Shown: positions 16,029 to 25,635 of the stretch, piece after piece | Layout: every line of letters begins with the position of its first letter | Position numbering within the stretch: the first letter of the stretch is position 1 | Source of the DNA: Ruminococcus sp. YE71 | Lineage (GTDB): Bacteria; Bacillota; Clostridia; Oscillospirales; Ruminococcaceae | NCBI RefSeq assembly: GCF_900119155.1 | Contig: NZ_FPIR01000014.1 | Span: 57,733-121,732, forward strand | Direction: 5' to 3' | Length of the DNA: 64,000 bases | The notes under the pieces: model-generated | The model's input: only the letters and a program-made list of their open reading frames with translations | The model's database searches: none | What the model was told of the DNA's origin: nothing | Program-made: the position numbers and the translations under genes

Positions 16029-19000
16029 TCAAAGCATCGTGAGTCCCTCATTCAGCCTGTCTGCTTCTTTCTTCCAGCCGTATTCGATCAGCGATTCGTT
16101 TAGCTTGCGCGGCGGGATATATTCAAACCTTTCGGGCGGCTTAACTGTTTTGACCGCATCAAAGAAGTCCATGACCTTACTCATCCCGAGACTGTCGAGC
16201 AGCTTTGTCGTAACGGCTATTGAAATGAGGTCTTTGGGAACGGGCAGTGTTATGTCTGTTCCGGGCATTGTTATACTTACAGTATTGTTCATTGCGAGCA
16301 TTTGATCGTATGCCTCGTCTATCATTTTTTCCTCGTCAGGTGTACCTGAGAATGACGGGAAAGGTATTGCCCATGTATGACCGTCGTCCATCTTCATGAC
16401 GCCCGGCAGAGCATACTCTGCGCAGATGTTCAGTATCTCCTGCTTGAGTGTTGCATTTCGCCATACACTCTTGAATGTGTGACCCTTTGTCAGCATCTTC
16501 ATTATCTGTCCTGACGCATCTACCGTGACCTTTTTGTTCTTGATAACAACATCTATATTGTCGCCTTCAACGAACTTTGAAAGACCCGGGACTTTCTTTT
16601 CAAGCACCTTGGTTATTGCGATCACTGCGCCCTTTACGGTCATATCAATGACGCAATTTGTCAGCGCCTTGCATAGTATCTCTGCCTGACCCATGTTTCT
16701 GTTGCTTTTATCCATTGAGAGCGTGACGGCATGGCGGCAAAAATTGATACACGATGCCAGAACAAAAAGCGTGATAAGTGAGTATGGATCGGGAAGCATA
16801 GCGAAGTTTATGAAGAGATCTTCAAAGAACGTGAATGTCGTGTCCATGAGTATCTTTATTATTGCTTGTTCATCGAGTTTGCCCATCGACCACTCCGCAG
16901 CGACGTCTTCCATGAATTTCTTTATCGCATTGGCAACAGGCTCGACATACATCGAGTTCTTTTTGAGTATCGTTATTGCGATTGCCCGAACGGTGATCGT
17001 AAACGCAATATCGTCCGCAAACTTTACCGCCTCGGCGATCATTACGCATTTATCCCAGAAAGCGGCTTCGTTCATGGCAAGCCTGAACCTCTCATGTTCA
17101 AGCTCAACGCCTATATCATACAGCCTGTGCCTGATTATAGACAGCTCTGTAGGAGAGAACCTGTGGTTGTAAAGCTCCTTTATCCACATATCGAAACGGA
17201 CATCTGACAGACTTTTGATATTATAGAGAGTGATCATGTTCTTTGTAAACTCCACCTCTCTGTTCCAGCTATAGACCTCGCCGTTTCTCGGTTCGCCGAT
17301 CACAAGCAGAGGAATATTGCCGCTGACAGGACTTCCGTCATGCTTTTGCACGGTCACAGCAAGCTCGCAGGAGTATTCCTTCATGGGATCGTCAGCCAAC
17401 AGGACACGCTTTGGCCGCAGGCTTATATCATCGTTTTCTTCAAGAGTTATGTCGGTGCTGATGTTTTTGAGTATCTTCTTCATTTCATCGTCACGGCCAA
17501 CAAGCTCAGTTGAAAGCTTCACCGGTTTCTCTGTCAGATAAACGATCGACTCGGAATCCTTTGAAGCGCCCTCTATCCTGAACGCTCCGCATATACGTAT
17601 CAGCGTTTTCCTGAGATGCTCAAGCTTGTTCTCGTCTATCTCGTTGGTGTGATACTCAACGCAGGCTCTCTTGAAGCGGTCACTATCGGGATAGCTGTGA
17701 CTGCAATAAGCAAAGATCCCTTCGTGATAGAATTGCACAGGTAAATAAAGCTCGCCCTTTTCGTCGTGGGAATTTGTGAGGGTGACACTGAAACCGCCGT
17801 CAACGTAAGGCTTTTCGCCGCACTTGTCATCGCTTGCGACAGTGCGGTTGTCTATTTTCAGCTCGAAGATATCATTGTCAACACGGACAGGGGTCACAGT
17901 GTACCTGCCGTTGAGAGAACCGTCAGCATTCTCATATGCCAGCTTTATGCTTTCGGCAGGATACAGGAAATTCTTCACCTTGACGTACAGCGAATAGGGT
18001 CTGCTGTCGCCGAGAAGCAGCTGTGTTTCGGGAATATCTTTATAAGTCCTCCCGAGGAATGCCGAGATATGCTCACGCCCGATACGCTCGATAAAGCCGC
18101 TGTTTGTTTTTAGCATAAGCTGAGCAGTCGGCTTGCCCATCATCCTGAATCTCACACATTCAGTCAGAATGCCGCCCTTGCCGGTGAAGATGAATTTGAC
18201 AGTCAGGGGAAGTTCGTCGTCAGCCAGTACCGATGTTGCGGTATTATCGCTGATCAGCACGGCGAACCTTGCGTAGCCGTTCTGCACACCGTAAAGCTTT
18301 TTCGCCTGTACACAGCTTCGCAGCTTTTCATTGTACCTCGGCGGCAGGTCAAAGTCGATACTGATCTTCTGCGTCAGCTCGGCGTCGGTGACTCCGACCG
18401 CACTTCCGTTTTCATATTTTGCAATCCGAGCATAAAGATACACAGGTCTGCCCACAGGTATACCGTTTCCGAAATCCTTGTAGATATGCAGCTTGTAGAC
18501 CGTCTTTTTCTTCCTGCTGCTCGTGACAGAAGTAGTGGCTGTGACAGCTGCTACAGCTGCACCCGTGGCAGCTGCCGCACCCTTTTTAGCGTTGTCCGAG
18601 CTGTCGTCATCTCTATGCTTTTTCTTGCCGGTGACCAACTCCTCATCTATCTCGGTACCGCTGTCCTCTCCTGCCGATTCAAGAGCGTTCCGGCTTTCAT
18701 TTTGAATTATCCATGTGCTGTCATCGCTCTGACTTGAAGTGCTGTCCGAGCTGCTTTCCGTTCCGCCCTCGGCGGGGACAAGGTTTGAGTGCCATTTGTA
18801 ATAGTAGTTAACATAAAAATATCCGCCGCCCATAGTAGCTTGAGCCAGATCGCCTATCCGTATCTGCATTATGTCGAAGCCTTCCTCATGCTCGGGAATA
18901 GTTCCCGAAAATGTGGCAGACCCCGATGTTTCGGTACTATTATAAAGACTTGGAAGCCCGGTCTCCAGGTCATGTGTTTTCTCGTCTTCAAAAAACTTTC

Positions 19001-19526
19001 TGCGTTCTTCTGTAAAGCTTTTATCCTCAAAGTGTCCTGTCGCAGCAGAAGCTTCGCATCTGAAATATATACTCGAATCCAGATCGCCCTCCGGCGTCGA
19101 CCGATGAAACAGCCCCGAAACAGTCACGTCGAAATTCGTTCTGAAAGTGTCGCCGGGAGAATACTTATCCAGGGGCTTCGTAAAAGACATACTTCCGGTC
19201 ATTTTGTCAGTTGTTTTCAGCCAGATATGACCGTAGCCGTTTTGAATATCGGTCTTGACGATGGTTTCCGCAGATACTTTTCCGTCGCCGCAGGTGATTT
19301 TCAGATAAGCACGATCCATATTTCCGTAATCGTCAAAGCCGGTCTTGTCCTGCACAAAGGTGTCGATATCGTAATACTCCCACCAGCCTTTGTCGATCAT
19401 TTTCTCTGATGAGCCTTGATCGTTTTCCGTCACGGCAGTGACAATAAGTCCGTTGCCTGCAAATACGCATACCGCAGCCGTCAGAGAAAAAAGCCTTTTG
19501 ATAAAACTCAATATAATTTTCTTCAT
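16029..19526 (-). CDS. Giant exported protein, partner of zinc-ribbon proteins (unknown)
   Basis: A 1165-residue protein with an N-terminal signal or anchor (MKKIILSFIKRLFSLTAAVC...). Next come a beta-rich domain (about 45-255), a Ser/Asp linker holding SAGEDSGTEIDEELVTGKKK (about 287-306), an Ala/Gly-rich hydrophobic helix (about 315-335) and a basic RKKK. An Ig-like region starts KLHIYKDFGNG...VYLYARIAKY, and a long helical C-terminal half has hydrophobic stretches near 900-940. The same linker and following domain occur in the 1549-residue protein at 40114. It overlaps the upstream gene by 4 nt (ATGA). I know no family name; a secreted, surface or toxin-like role is inferred only from its build. 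Confidence 0.8.
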   Translation of the reverse strand: MKKIILSFIKRLFSLTAAVCVFAGNGLIVTAVTENDQGSSEKMIDKGWWEYYDIDTFVQDKTGFDDYGNMDRAYLKITCGDGKVSAETIVKTDIQNGYGHIWLKTTDKMTGSMSFTKPLDKYSPGDTFRTNFDVTVSGLFHRSTPEGDLDSSIYFRCEASAATGHFEDKSFTEERRKFFEDEKTHDLETGLPSLYNSTETSGSATFSGTIPEHEEGFDIMQIRIGDLAQATMGGGYFYVNYYYKWHSNLVPAEGGTESSSDSTSSQSDDSTWIIQNESRNALESAGEDSGTEIDEELVTGKKKHRDDDSSDNAKKGAAAATGAAVAAVTATTSVTSSRKKKTVYKLHIYKDFGNGIPVGRPVYLYARIAKYENGSAVGVTDAELTQKISIDFDLPPRYNEKLRSCVQAKKLYGVQNGYARFAVLISDNTATSVLADDELPLTVKFIFTGKGGILTECVRFRMMGKPTAQLMLKTNSGFIERIGREHISAFLGRTYKDIPETQLLLGDSRPYSLYVKVKNFLYPAESIKLAYENADGSLNGRYTVTPVRVDNDIFELKIDNRTVASDDKCGEKPYVDGGFSVTLTNSHDEKGELYLPVQFYHEGIFAYCSHSYPDSDRFKRACVEYHTNEIDENKLEHLRKTLIRICGAFRIEGASKDSESIVYLTEKPVKLSTELVGRDDEMKKILKNISTDITLEENDDISLRPKRVLLADDPMKEYSCELAVTVQKHDGSPVSGNIPLLVIGEPRNGEVYSWNREVEFTKNMITLYNIKSLSDVRFDMWIKELYNHRFSPTELSIIRHRLYDIGVELEHERFRLAMNEAAFWDKCVMIAEAVKFADDIAFTITVRAIAITILKKNSMYVEPVANAIKKFMEDVAAEWSMGKLDEQAIIKILMDTTFTFFEDLFINFAMLPDPYSLITLFVLASCINFCRHAVTLSMDKSNRNMGQAEILCKALTNCVIDMTVKGAVIAITKVLEKKVPGLSKFVEGDNIDVVIKNKKVTVDASGQIMKMLTKGHTFKSVWRNATLKQEILNICAEYALPGVMKMDDGHTWAIPFPSFSGTPDEEKMIDEAYDQMLAMNNTVSITMPGTDITLPVPKDLISIAVTTKLLDSLGMSKVMDFFDAVKTVKPPERFEYIPPRKLNESLIEYGWKKEADRLNEGLTML

Positions 19527-20089
19527 CGCTTTGCCCTCCTTATCAGCCCGATCATTATGCGTATGACGACTGCTGACGCCGAGATAATGGCAGAGATCGC
19601 TATCGGGCTTTCGGCGTTCCAGATAGCCGCAAAGGACAGCCCTCCTGCCGAAAGTCCGGCTATTATCTTCGGGACGATCCCAATGCCTTTGCCGACTGTT
19701 CCGAAAAACGAATCAGCTATGTCAAAGGCTATCTGACCGCCTTGTGATGGGGCATTCGTCACCTGTGAGAGCTGACCGACAGCATTTCGTATCTGTGGGG
19801 CGGTCTGTGAAAAAATGTTGGCTTGTAACTGCTGTGCGACAGACTGCATAGGCTGTTGAAATGCGTTTTGTGCGGGATTTTCGGGCTTGCCGCTTACATC
19901 GGCACCGCACTTTGAGCAGCAGACTGCACCCACAAGCAAAGGCGAACCGCACTTTGCGCAAAAGCCCGAAGTCGGGACTTGCGTCTGAGCCTCGGCAGGC
20001 TTATTTTCGATGGTCGTTCCGCACTTGGAACAGAATTTAGCGTCGGGAAGCAGCTTTGCGCCGCATTGGGGACAAAAACTTGCAGACAT
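19523..20089 (-). CDS. Double zinc-ribbon protein with C-terminal membrane segments
   Basis: A 188-residue protein with two four-cysteine zinc ribbons: FCPQCGAKLLPDAKFCSKCG (about 5-24) and FCAKCGSPLL...CCSKCG (about 43-62). A Gln/Asn-rich linker follows. The C-terminus is hydrophobic (IAGLSAGGLSFAAIWNAESP, then AISAIISASAVVIRIMIGLI) and ends RRAKR. GGGGGG precedes the ATG. Its stop overlaps the start of the giant gene. The 40114 protein has the same order of parts as this gene followed by the giant gene, so the two products probably act together. Confidence 0.8.
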   Translation of the reverse strand: MSASFCPQCGAKLLPDAKFCSKCGTTIENKPAEAQTQVPTSGFCAKCGSPLLVGAVCCSKCGADVSGKPENPAQNAFQQPMQSVAQQLQANIFSQTAPQIRNAVGQLSQVTNAPSQGGQIAFDIADSFFGTVGKGIGIVPKIIAGLSAGGLSFAAIWNAESPIAISAIISASAVVIRIMIGLIRRAKR

Positions 20090-20102
20090 ATGTACCCCCC
20101 TC

Positions 20103-21179
20103 TCACCTGTAAAATGCGATATATGCGTCCGTGCCGTCCTGAAGCATCATATCCCCGACGGCGTATTCGTGACCGTTCTGCCGCCAGAAACTCCGCATCG
20201 TGACACGCTCGCCGCCCACTACTTCAAACGGACCGTTAGTCACCTGACCAGTCAGCGTCCAATTGGCGGTGATGCTGTCATCGTAGCTCTCGCCGTCTAT
20301 CTCGTAGATGTAGTGTTTGACGGTCATGTCGATGTCAGTGCCCTCAATGTCGATGTAAACGTTGTTGATCTCGCGGATATACTGCTCGTCGTTTTCGGAG
20401 GTCGAGTAGACGATCATGCATTTCCAGCCGCCAGTCCACGACCCCGATTCCATGAGAAATTCCACGTCCGAGGGAGGATCCCGCACCAACCCGAACTGTC
20501 CGTAGCACCATTCAAAGTCGCTGAACGAGGGTTTTTCGTCGGTCGAATAGTTCACTGCATCCTCTTTGGCGATATCGTCCGCTGATTTGGTTGCGGCGGT
20601 GGTTGTGGGCTGATCGGTCACCGGAGCGGCTGTTGTGGTATTGGCTGCTGTAATACTCGTTGTGTTTTGTGACGTTGTGGTTTTCGTTGTGGTTGATTTT
20701 TTTGTGGTAGTTTTTTTGGTGGTAGCAGCTGACGTGTCCGCTGCTGTGGTGGTGGTTTTGGTTGTGGTGATCCCGTCAGAATCATCACTTGTTGTGGATT
20801 TTTTTGTGGTGCCTGCTGTTGTCACGGTAGTCACGATCTCCGAATCATCTTCTTTACTTTCCTTATCGACTACCGACACCGAGCTGTCCGATTTCTTCTT
20901 TCGGGACGAGCTGTCATCGTCATCTCTACCGAGCATATAACCCGGCTTGATGAACATGATGAACGATGCTATCAGCGACGCGCCAATAAACAGCGTTGTA
21001 AAAAACACCGATGCCGGGTGCTGTTCCTTCACGGGATCGGTTGAACGTATCGGCTGTTCGGGCTGAACATATACCGGCTGAATAGTTTGCTGAACCGGCT
21101 GACTATCGACCCTCTGTCGGCAGTACGCGCAGAACAGATCGCCGTCGTTGATTTGTTTTCCGCAGTTTGGACAGATCAT
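20103..21179 (-). CDS. Zinc-ribbon protein with membrane helix and Thr-rich stalk
   Basis: A 358-residue protein. The N-terminal zinc ribbon (ICPNCGKQINDGDLFCAYC) is followed by a transmembrane helix (about 55-80: ASVFFTTLFIGASLIASFIM). A long Thr/Ser/Lys stalk covers about 95-195, and a C-terminal domain (about 205-358) is rich in Trp, Tyr and Asp. The topology suggests a cytoplasmic ribbon and an extracellular domain on a stalk. The start at 21179 is preferred; a GTG three codons earlier is possible. It lies between two other zinc-ribbon genes in the operon. The C-terminal domain is unrecognised. Confidence 0.75.
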   Translation of the reverse strand: MICPNCGKQINDGDLFCAYCRQRVDSQPVQQTIQPVYVQPEQPIRSTDPVKEQHPASVFFTTLFIGASLIASFIMFIKPGYMLGRDDDDSSSRKKKSDSSVSVVDKESKEDDSEIVTTVTTAGTTKKSTTSDDSDGITTTKTTTTAADTSAATTKKTTTKKSTTTKTTTSQNTTSITAANTTTAAPVTDQPTTTAATKSADDIAKEDAVNYSTDEKPSFSDFEWCYGQFGLVRDPPSDVEFLMESGSWTGGWKCMIVYSTSENDEQYIREINNVYIDIEGTDIDMTVKHYIYEIDGESYDDSITANWTLTGQVTNGPFEVVGGERVTMRSFWRQNGHEYAVGDMMLQDGTDAYIAFYR

Positions 21180-21193
21180 ATTTTTCACCTACC

Positions 21194-21988
21194 TTATTTT
21201 AAATACGCCACTATCTCGAAATTCGGCTTGCCCGTATCCTCGCAGAATGAATCGACGCAGTAATGCACCGAAACATACAGCGAGTCTTTATATGTTCCCG
21301 AGAAATACACGGCTATGACTTTTTCGTTGTAGTCATCGGGGAAGTGCGCAGTGTCCTCTGGCGGTGTCTTGTCGGCAGGCACCCAGTCGGGCGAATCCTC
21401 GATGCTCTTGCAGTACGCCTTGTACTCATCGTAGGTCACGCCGTCGATATACACGCCCGTAGTATCTCCATTGTCGACGATCTCATATACCTTATCATAT
21501 CCGTCGGGCTTTGGCAGCTCGACGCCGTAGATCGTGCCGTCCCAATCGACCGTGTTGTTGGCGGTATCTTTTTTCTCGGCTTTCGGGGTATCATCATTTT
21601 CTTCTTCGGACTTTTCCTTATCCGATTTTTCAGCCTTTGAAGATTTTTCTTTAGATGAACGGCTCTTTGAGGTCTCCTCGCTGTCACGGCGCAGGAAGCC
21701 GTCCTCCTTGAATGCGAAAAATCCCGTCGTTCCGACCGCAAGCACGACTATCGCCAAGAAGAAAGCCGCGACGTTGCTCATACCCTTTTTTTCTGAAGTC
21801 TGCTGTGAGGGCTGAGGTGCCGGCTGATAGTAAAGATCCTGCTGAGGCTGTTCAAACTGATATGTCTGCGGCTGAACCTGCTGAACGTTCATCACCTGCG
21901 GTGCGCTCTCCACGCGGGTTCCGCATTTCGCACAGAATCTGATGTTATCGTCTATCCTGCTGCCGCATTTTGCGCAAAAACCTGCCAT
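21194..21988 (-). CDS. Zinc-ribbon protein with membrane helix and Lys/Glu/Ser stalk
   Basis: A 264-residue protein with the same build as its neighbour. It has a zinc ribbon (FCAKCGSRIDDNIRFCAKCG, residues 4-23), a Gln/Pro-rich linker and a transmembrane helix (about 78-98: VAAFFLAIVVLAVGTTGFFA). A highly charged stalk (SEETSKSRSSKEKSSKAEKS) and a C-terminal domain with Tyr/Asp-rich sequence follow. GGAGGG precedes the ATG at 21988 and overlaps the end of the upstream gene, so translation is coupled. The function is unknown; it is probably another stalked surface protein of the same system. Confidence 0.75.
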   Translation of the reverse strand: MAGFCAKCGSRIDDNIRFCAKCGTRVESAPQVMNVQQVQPQTYQFEQPQQDLYYQPAPQPSQQTSEKKGMSNVAAFFLAIVVLAVGTTGFFAFKEDGFLRRDSEETSKSRSSKEKSSKAEKSDKEKSEEENDDTPKAEKKDTANNTVDWDGTIYGVELPKPDGYDKVYEIVDNGDTTGVYIDGVTYDEYKAYCKSIEDSPDWVPADKTPPEDTAHFPDDYNEKVIAVYFSGTYKDSLYVSVHYCVDSFCEDTGKPNFEIVAYLK

Positions 21989-21990
21989 GA

Positions 21991-22560
21991 TTATCCCTCC
22001 TTCAAGTTGGTGCAATGTGTCATGATGAACTGTCTGACGAATTCAAAGTCCTCGTCGGACACGAATATTTGATTGTGTGCGAACGGCTCGTCGAGCTTGA
22101 TTGTGTTGCGCTTCGGATATGCCCTGATCCTGCGCACCTTTGAGAAGTCGGAGCTTATCTCGGTTCGCGTCATCATCTGGTATCTTACAGAAAACCTCAT
22201 GGCTTTTTTCAGCCTTTCAGCCTGCCATTCGGCTTGCCGGTGGGTGATGCCGTTTTCGTCCATCTCAAACTCGGCGCAGTACTTGCCACCGATCATCAGC
22301 GAATAAACAAGACAGCCGAGCCAGACCATTGCGGTCATGCCGGCAAAGAATATCCCGCAGAATTTCAGGTCTTTCAAAATACGGTCGGCGTGTTCGATAT
22401 CCGCAAGAAAAATGATCGCAAAAATGCCCGCGGAAATAACGGCGAGTATCTTCCACACGGTCAGAAAGATCATGGGATTTTTAAGAACGCTCATCTCATA
22501 AGTCCAGCGGTATTTGCCGTCTGCGTCATGAGTTAAAACAGATTGTGAAATTTTTGTCAT
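21991..22560 (-). CDS. Two-helix membrane protein, first gene of the zinc-ribbon operon
   Basis: A 189-residue protein with two hydrophobic segments (about 28-52, PMIFLTVWKILAVISAGIFA, and about 68-92, CGIFFAGMTAMVWLGCLVYS). A cytoplasmic domain follows (MDENGITHRQAEWQAERLKK, then a beta-rich part with IRAYPKRNTIKL). This resembles the YcxB/PH-like membrane proteins in layout only. A promoter lies directly upstream. It is the first gene of a five-gene unit that ends in the giant exported protein. Confidence 0.7.
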   Translation of the reverse strand: MTKISQSVLTHDADGKYRWTYEMSVLKNPMIFLTVWKILAVISAGIFAIIFLADIEHADRILKDLKFCGIFFAGMTAMVWLGCLVYSLMIGGKYCAEFEMDENGITHRQAEWQAERLKKAMRFSVRYQMMTRTEISSDFSKVRRIRAYPKRNTIKLDEPFAHNQIFVSDEDFEFVRQFIMTHCTNLKEG

Positions 22561-22603
22561 ATTCTCACTCGCATTTTGTAAATTGATTATTAAGTGTTAT
22601 CTT

Positions 22604-22632
22604 ATTATATCATAAACCAAACAATAATACAA
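22604..22632 (-). promoter_or_regulatory. Promoter of the zinc-ribbon operon
   Basis: On the minus strand TTGTAT (22632-22627), 17 bases, TATAAT (22609-22604), about 45 bp before the first start codon. Confidence 0.65.
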
Positions 22633-22700
22633 TAGTTTTAAATAAAAAAGTTAATTTTTGTATAATATCTTCCAAATCAGAGCCGTGCAGATATTGGTGA

Positions 22701-22741
22701 AAAGAAAAAGGTCCAGCGGCTTTGGTTGTCGCTGAACCTTT
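22701..22741 (-). terminator. Terminator-like hairpin at the end of the chimera
   Basis: AAAGGTCCAGCG and CGCTGAACCTTT pair across 22708-22741, followed on the minus strand by a T-rich run. Confidence 0.6.
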
Positions 22742-23547
22742 GTGTATTATCGAATATGGCTGCGGGAGGTGGGGTGTGTCCTTTTGGGGTGTTTACAGTC
22801 GTACTTGGCATCGAATGACCAAGGGTTCTTGACACCTTGATGATATCCATTTTATTCGCTATCATCTCTGATGCAAAGGAATGACGGCTTGCGTGTATCC
22901 CCTTGAACGGAAGACTATGCTTCTCGTAAAAGCCCTTGAGCCACTCATAAGGTGTTTGTATGCTCATCAGCTTGCCGTCATACTGAGTGAACAGCAAATC
23001 GTTATACTCCCAGGCACTGCCCATATTGAGTATGTATTCGTCCTGCTCCGCCTTGTACTGCCTGAGCATTTCAACCACCTCTTTAGGCACTCTGACCTTG
23101 CGGACAGAAGTGTCAGTCTTGGGTACGCCAAGATACATACCCCTTTTTCTGCTGTACTTTGCACTCTGGACGATACTCAGCTCTCCATTGTCAAGGTCGA
23201 TGTTCTTCCACTCAAGACCCAGTATCTCGCCCTTACGCAAGCCCGTTGTTATCATTATATACACAAACAGCTTGTACTTGCTTTCGGGCGGATACTTGTC
23301 CATTGCTTCGAGCAGCATATCAAGCTCCTCGCTGCCGTAAAACTTCGGGGGCTTTTTGCGGCTCTTGGGATACTGGATACCCTCTGTCTGTCGCCTGCGT
23401 ATCTTCAAGCGTTCCTCCTCGGCTATACTGCCAAGCACCTCAATCAGAATATTCGTGACCGTTTCAAGCACCCAGCTGTTCTCGCTATCGATATTCATAG
23501 CAGTTGTCGGGATATTCAGTATTATCACACGGATACCCCTCTGCCTG

Positions 23548-23643
23548 TATGGCGACGGATTGGAAATAGTTTCGCCGAAGGACATCAGAAAGGGTTTTGC
23601 AGAGGAATTGAAAAAGGTTTCAGACAAGTATTCGGATGTATAA
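23548..23643 (+). pseudogene. 3' fragment of a WYL-domain regulator
   Basis: On the plus strand 31 codons read YGDGLEIVSPKDIRKGF and onward to KYSDV and a stop. This is the typical end of WYL-domain transcriptional regulators (xGDxVEVLxPxxLRxxxxxxL). The rest of the gene is missing, cut at the junction with the resolvase fragment. Confidence 0.55.
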
Positions 23644-23879
23644 ATGACGAACAAGCCGTAGGTATATTTCTCTGAGCCCCGAACACTCAAAAAGACCGAC
23701 CCACAACGGATCGGTCTTTGCTATTACTATTACTGCTTCAGGGTTCTTTTCTGCACTGCTTTATTTTGGGGTCAAATTGGGGTCAAAACTGTTTGTGATA
23801 CCCCGAAACCCGCGTAATTACAGCGTTTTTCAGTCTATAGACTTCATCGTCGGGAATAATATTGTTAAACTTTTAAATC

Positions 23880-24852
23880 TTAGTTTTGAATGATGATCGA
23901 TTCGGCCGTCATTGTACGTTGTGAGCAACCTATATTCATCGGTCTGCCGTCCCACTTTACGAACAGGCGGTCATAGTCCTGCCATTTCGTACCGAGCTTT
24001 ATACGCTCCTCGTCCTGTTCCGCTTTATAATCACGGAGCATATCCATAACGCACTGAGGGAATTTCAGCGAACGCTGAGATTTCTTCGTTTTGGTGGTAT
24101 CGGTGTAGATACCCTTTGAAGCGGTGTAGTTGCTCGTCCTGCGGACGCTGATAACGTTATGCTCCCGGTCAATGTCCTTCCATTCAAGACCGAGCATTTC
24201 TCCACGCCTGAATCCGCTGTATATCGCCAAAGTAAAGAAAGTACGGTATTTCAGCGGTGCAGTTTCAAGGACCTGAAAGAGCTGTGCAACTTCTTCCAAA
24301 GTGTAGATGTCCTTCTCCTTCTTCTCGCCCTTCGGAACGGTAACACGCTTGCAGGGGTTATCGGTGAGCATTTCCATCTTCACAGCGTAGCTGAACACAT
24401 CGCTTATGAAGCTGAGATGATGAACGGCTGTCTTTCTCGACAGCGGTCTGCCATTTTTTCAGGCTTTTGCCGTTAAGTGCCAGATCGTTGATAAACTGCT
24501 GGATATGGCGGCTGGTGATCTTGTCAAGTCTGAGGTGTCCGATTGCAGGATACACCCTCACGGTGAGCTGTTTCATGCGCTCATAGGACGTATTTCTGAG
24601 GTTGAGTTTCGCATACTCCTCAAACCACTGCTCGGCAAAGTCCTGAAACTTCACGTTCGCCGTGACCTGACCTTTCATGCACTTGTCCTCAAAAAGAATA
24701 GCCTGCTTCTGAAGCTCTTTCTCGATCTGCTTCTTGTTCATACCGTCCGCAGGCTTCCATGTCATGGTCTGAACCACCTGATTACCTGATGTATCATATC
24801 CGCAGGAAACTCTGATCTGATAAGAGTTTCCTCTTTTTCTTATCGTAGCCAT
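23880..24852 (-). pseudogene. Second copy of the 1331-2530 integrase, frameshifted and truncated
   Basis: It is nearly identical to the intact integrase at 1331. A run of six T near 24455 replaces five T at the matching site near 2133, and shifts the frame after GKSLK. The second part resumes at about 24398 and continues past SGFRRGEMLGLEW, then diverges at PMNIGCSQR. HxxR, the second His and the Tyr are therefore missing. The non-coding upstream region and part of the excisionase are also duplicated (to about 25290). The high identity implies a recent duplication or independent acquisition of the same element type. Confidence 0.9.
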
Positions 24853-25056
24853 AAGTTGATGTCCTTCCTGTCAACATAGATTTTATGGCATACTCCTGTT
24901 ACTCTAATGTTAGCGCACTATCGGGCTTTTGTCAAGAGTTTTTTCTATCTTTTTCGGGAGTATGCCCAAATCTATGTCCTTTGTTCTGTGGTGTTTGTGG
25001 ATTTTCTGTCTGTTGCCGTTCAAACAGCGTAAAATCGCCGTTCTCAGCGTACAGAA

Positions 25057-25290
25057 TTATCTGTTCGCTGTCTGTCCGTTGAAATAGGCAAGCAAGTCTG
25101 CCTTGTTGACAAGCATCTTGCCGTTCACGCCGTCGCCCGTCCTCAGATACGGCAGCTTACCCTGCTTGATGAGCTTGCGGACGGTGTGTTCAGACAGTCC
25201 CCTGACCGCTTCGGTGCATTCCTTGACGGTCAGCATCTCCACGACATTGGACTTGACCTCAGACACCTGTTCGGAATCATTGGCTTCGAT
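25057..25290 (-). pseudogene. 5'-truncated excisionase, second copy
   Basis: Residues match the 2735 excisionase from NDSDQVSE to the end (TVKECTEAVRGLSEHTVRKL, then LLAYFNGQTANR). The first 20 or so residues are replaced where a terminator hairpin begins at about 25291. No ribosome site or natural start remains. Confidence 0.8.
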
Positions 25291-25331
25291 AAAAAGAAAA
25301 AGGCTGCGTAGAGCGTATCTGCGCAACCTTT
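25291..25331 (-). terminator. Terminator hairpin at the truncated excisionase junction
   Basis: AAAGGTTGCG and CGCAGCCTTT pair on the minus strand and are followed by TTCTTTTT. It marks the breakpoint of the duplicated integrase module. A hairpin half like those beside the att cores (CGTCGTTTCAGAGTTTTTC) follows at about 25374. Confidence 0.65.
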
Positions 25332-25470
25332 AAATTAAAACTCAAAAACTTCTTTGCGACTAATGCGCTATACCGTCGTTTCAGAGTTTTTCTTTTTCCT
25401 CAGATACGTCAAATACCTCCTATTGCAAAAATCAGCATCCAACCAGTATCGCTTTCAATGAAAACTGAGA

Positions 25471-25510
25471 AAACCACACCAAACAGATACCATTCTGCCG
25501 GGTGTGGTTT
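25471..25510 (-). terminator. Terminator of the HEFGH-motif secreted protein gene
   Basis: AAACCACACC pairs with GGTGTGGTTT; on the minus strand TTTTCTC follows. It lies about 125 bp after the stop at 25636. Confidence 0.65.
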
Positions 25511-25635
25511 CTACCGGATAGACGTGTTTATCTTATCCTTGTTATTTTAAGCATTCACTTTTCGCACCAATAGCTCATTTACAATGGCACTTCCCTGCTG
25601 CCTGGTGCGTGATCTGCCGACAGAAACTCGTGTTG

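Larger units (their letters stand above)
22677..23690 (-). pseudogene. Chimera of resolvase fragment and integrase C-terminal half
   Basis: One open frame joins two unrelated recombinases. From about 23547 to 23376 it encodes the middle of a serine resolvase (QRGIRVIILNIPTT through LGSIAEEERLKIRRRQTEGI). From about 23375 to 22770 it encodes the second half of a tyrosine integrase (YPKSRKKPPKFYG, TGLRKGEILGLEWKN, HASRHSFASEM, LGHSMPSTT). The Tyr-containing end is lost and replaced by an unrelated tail. The first 48 residues are antisense to a WYL fragment. A deletion that removed the resolvase end, excisionase and integrase N-terminus explains it. Confidence 0.8.
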
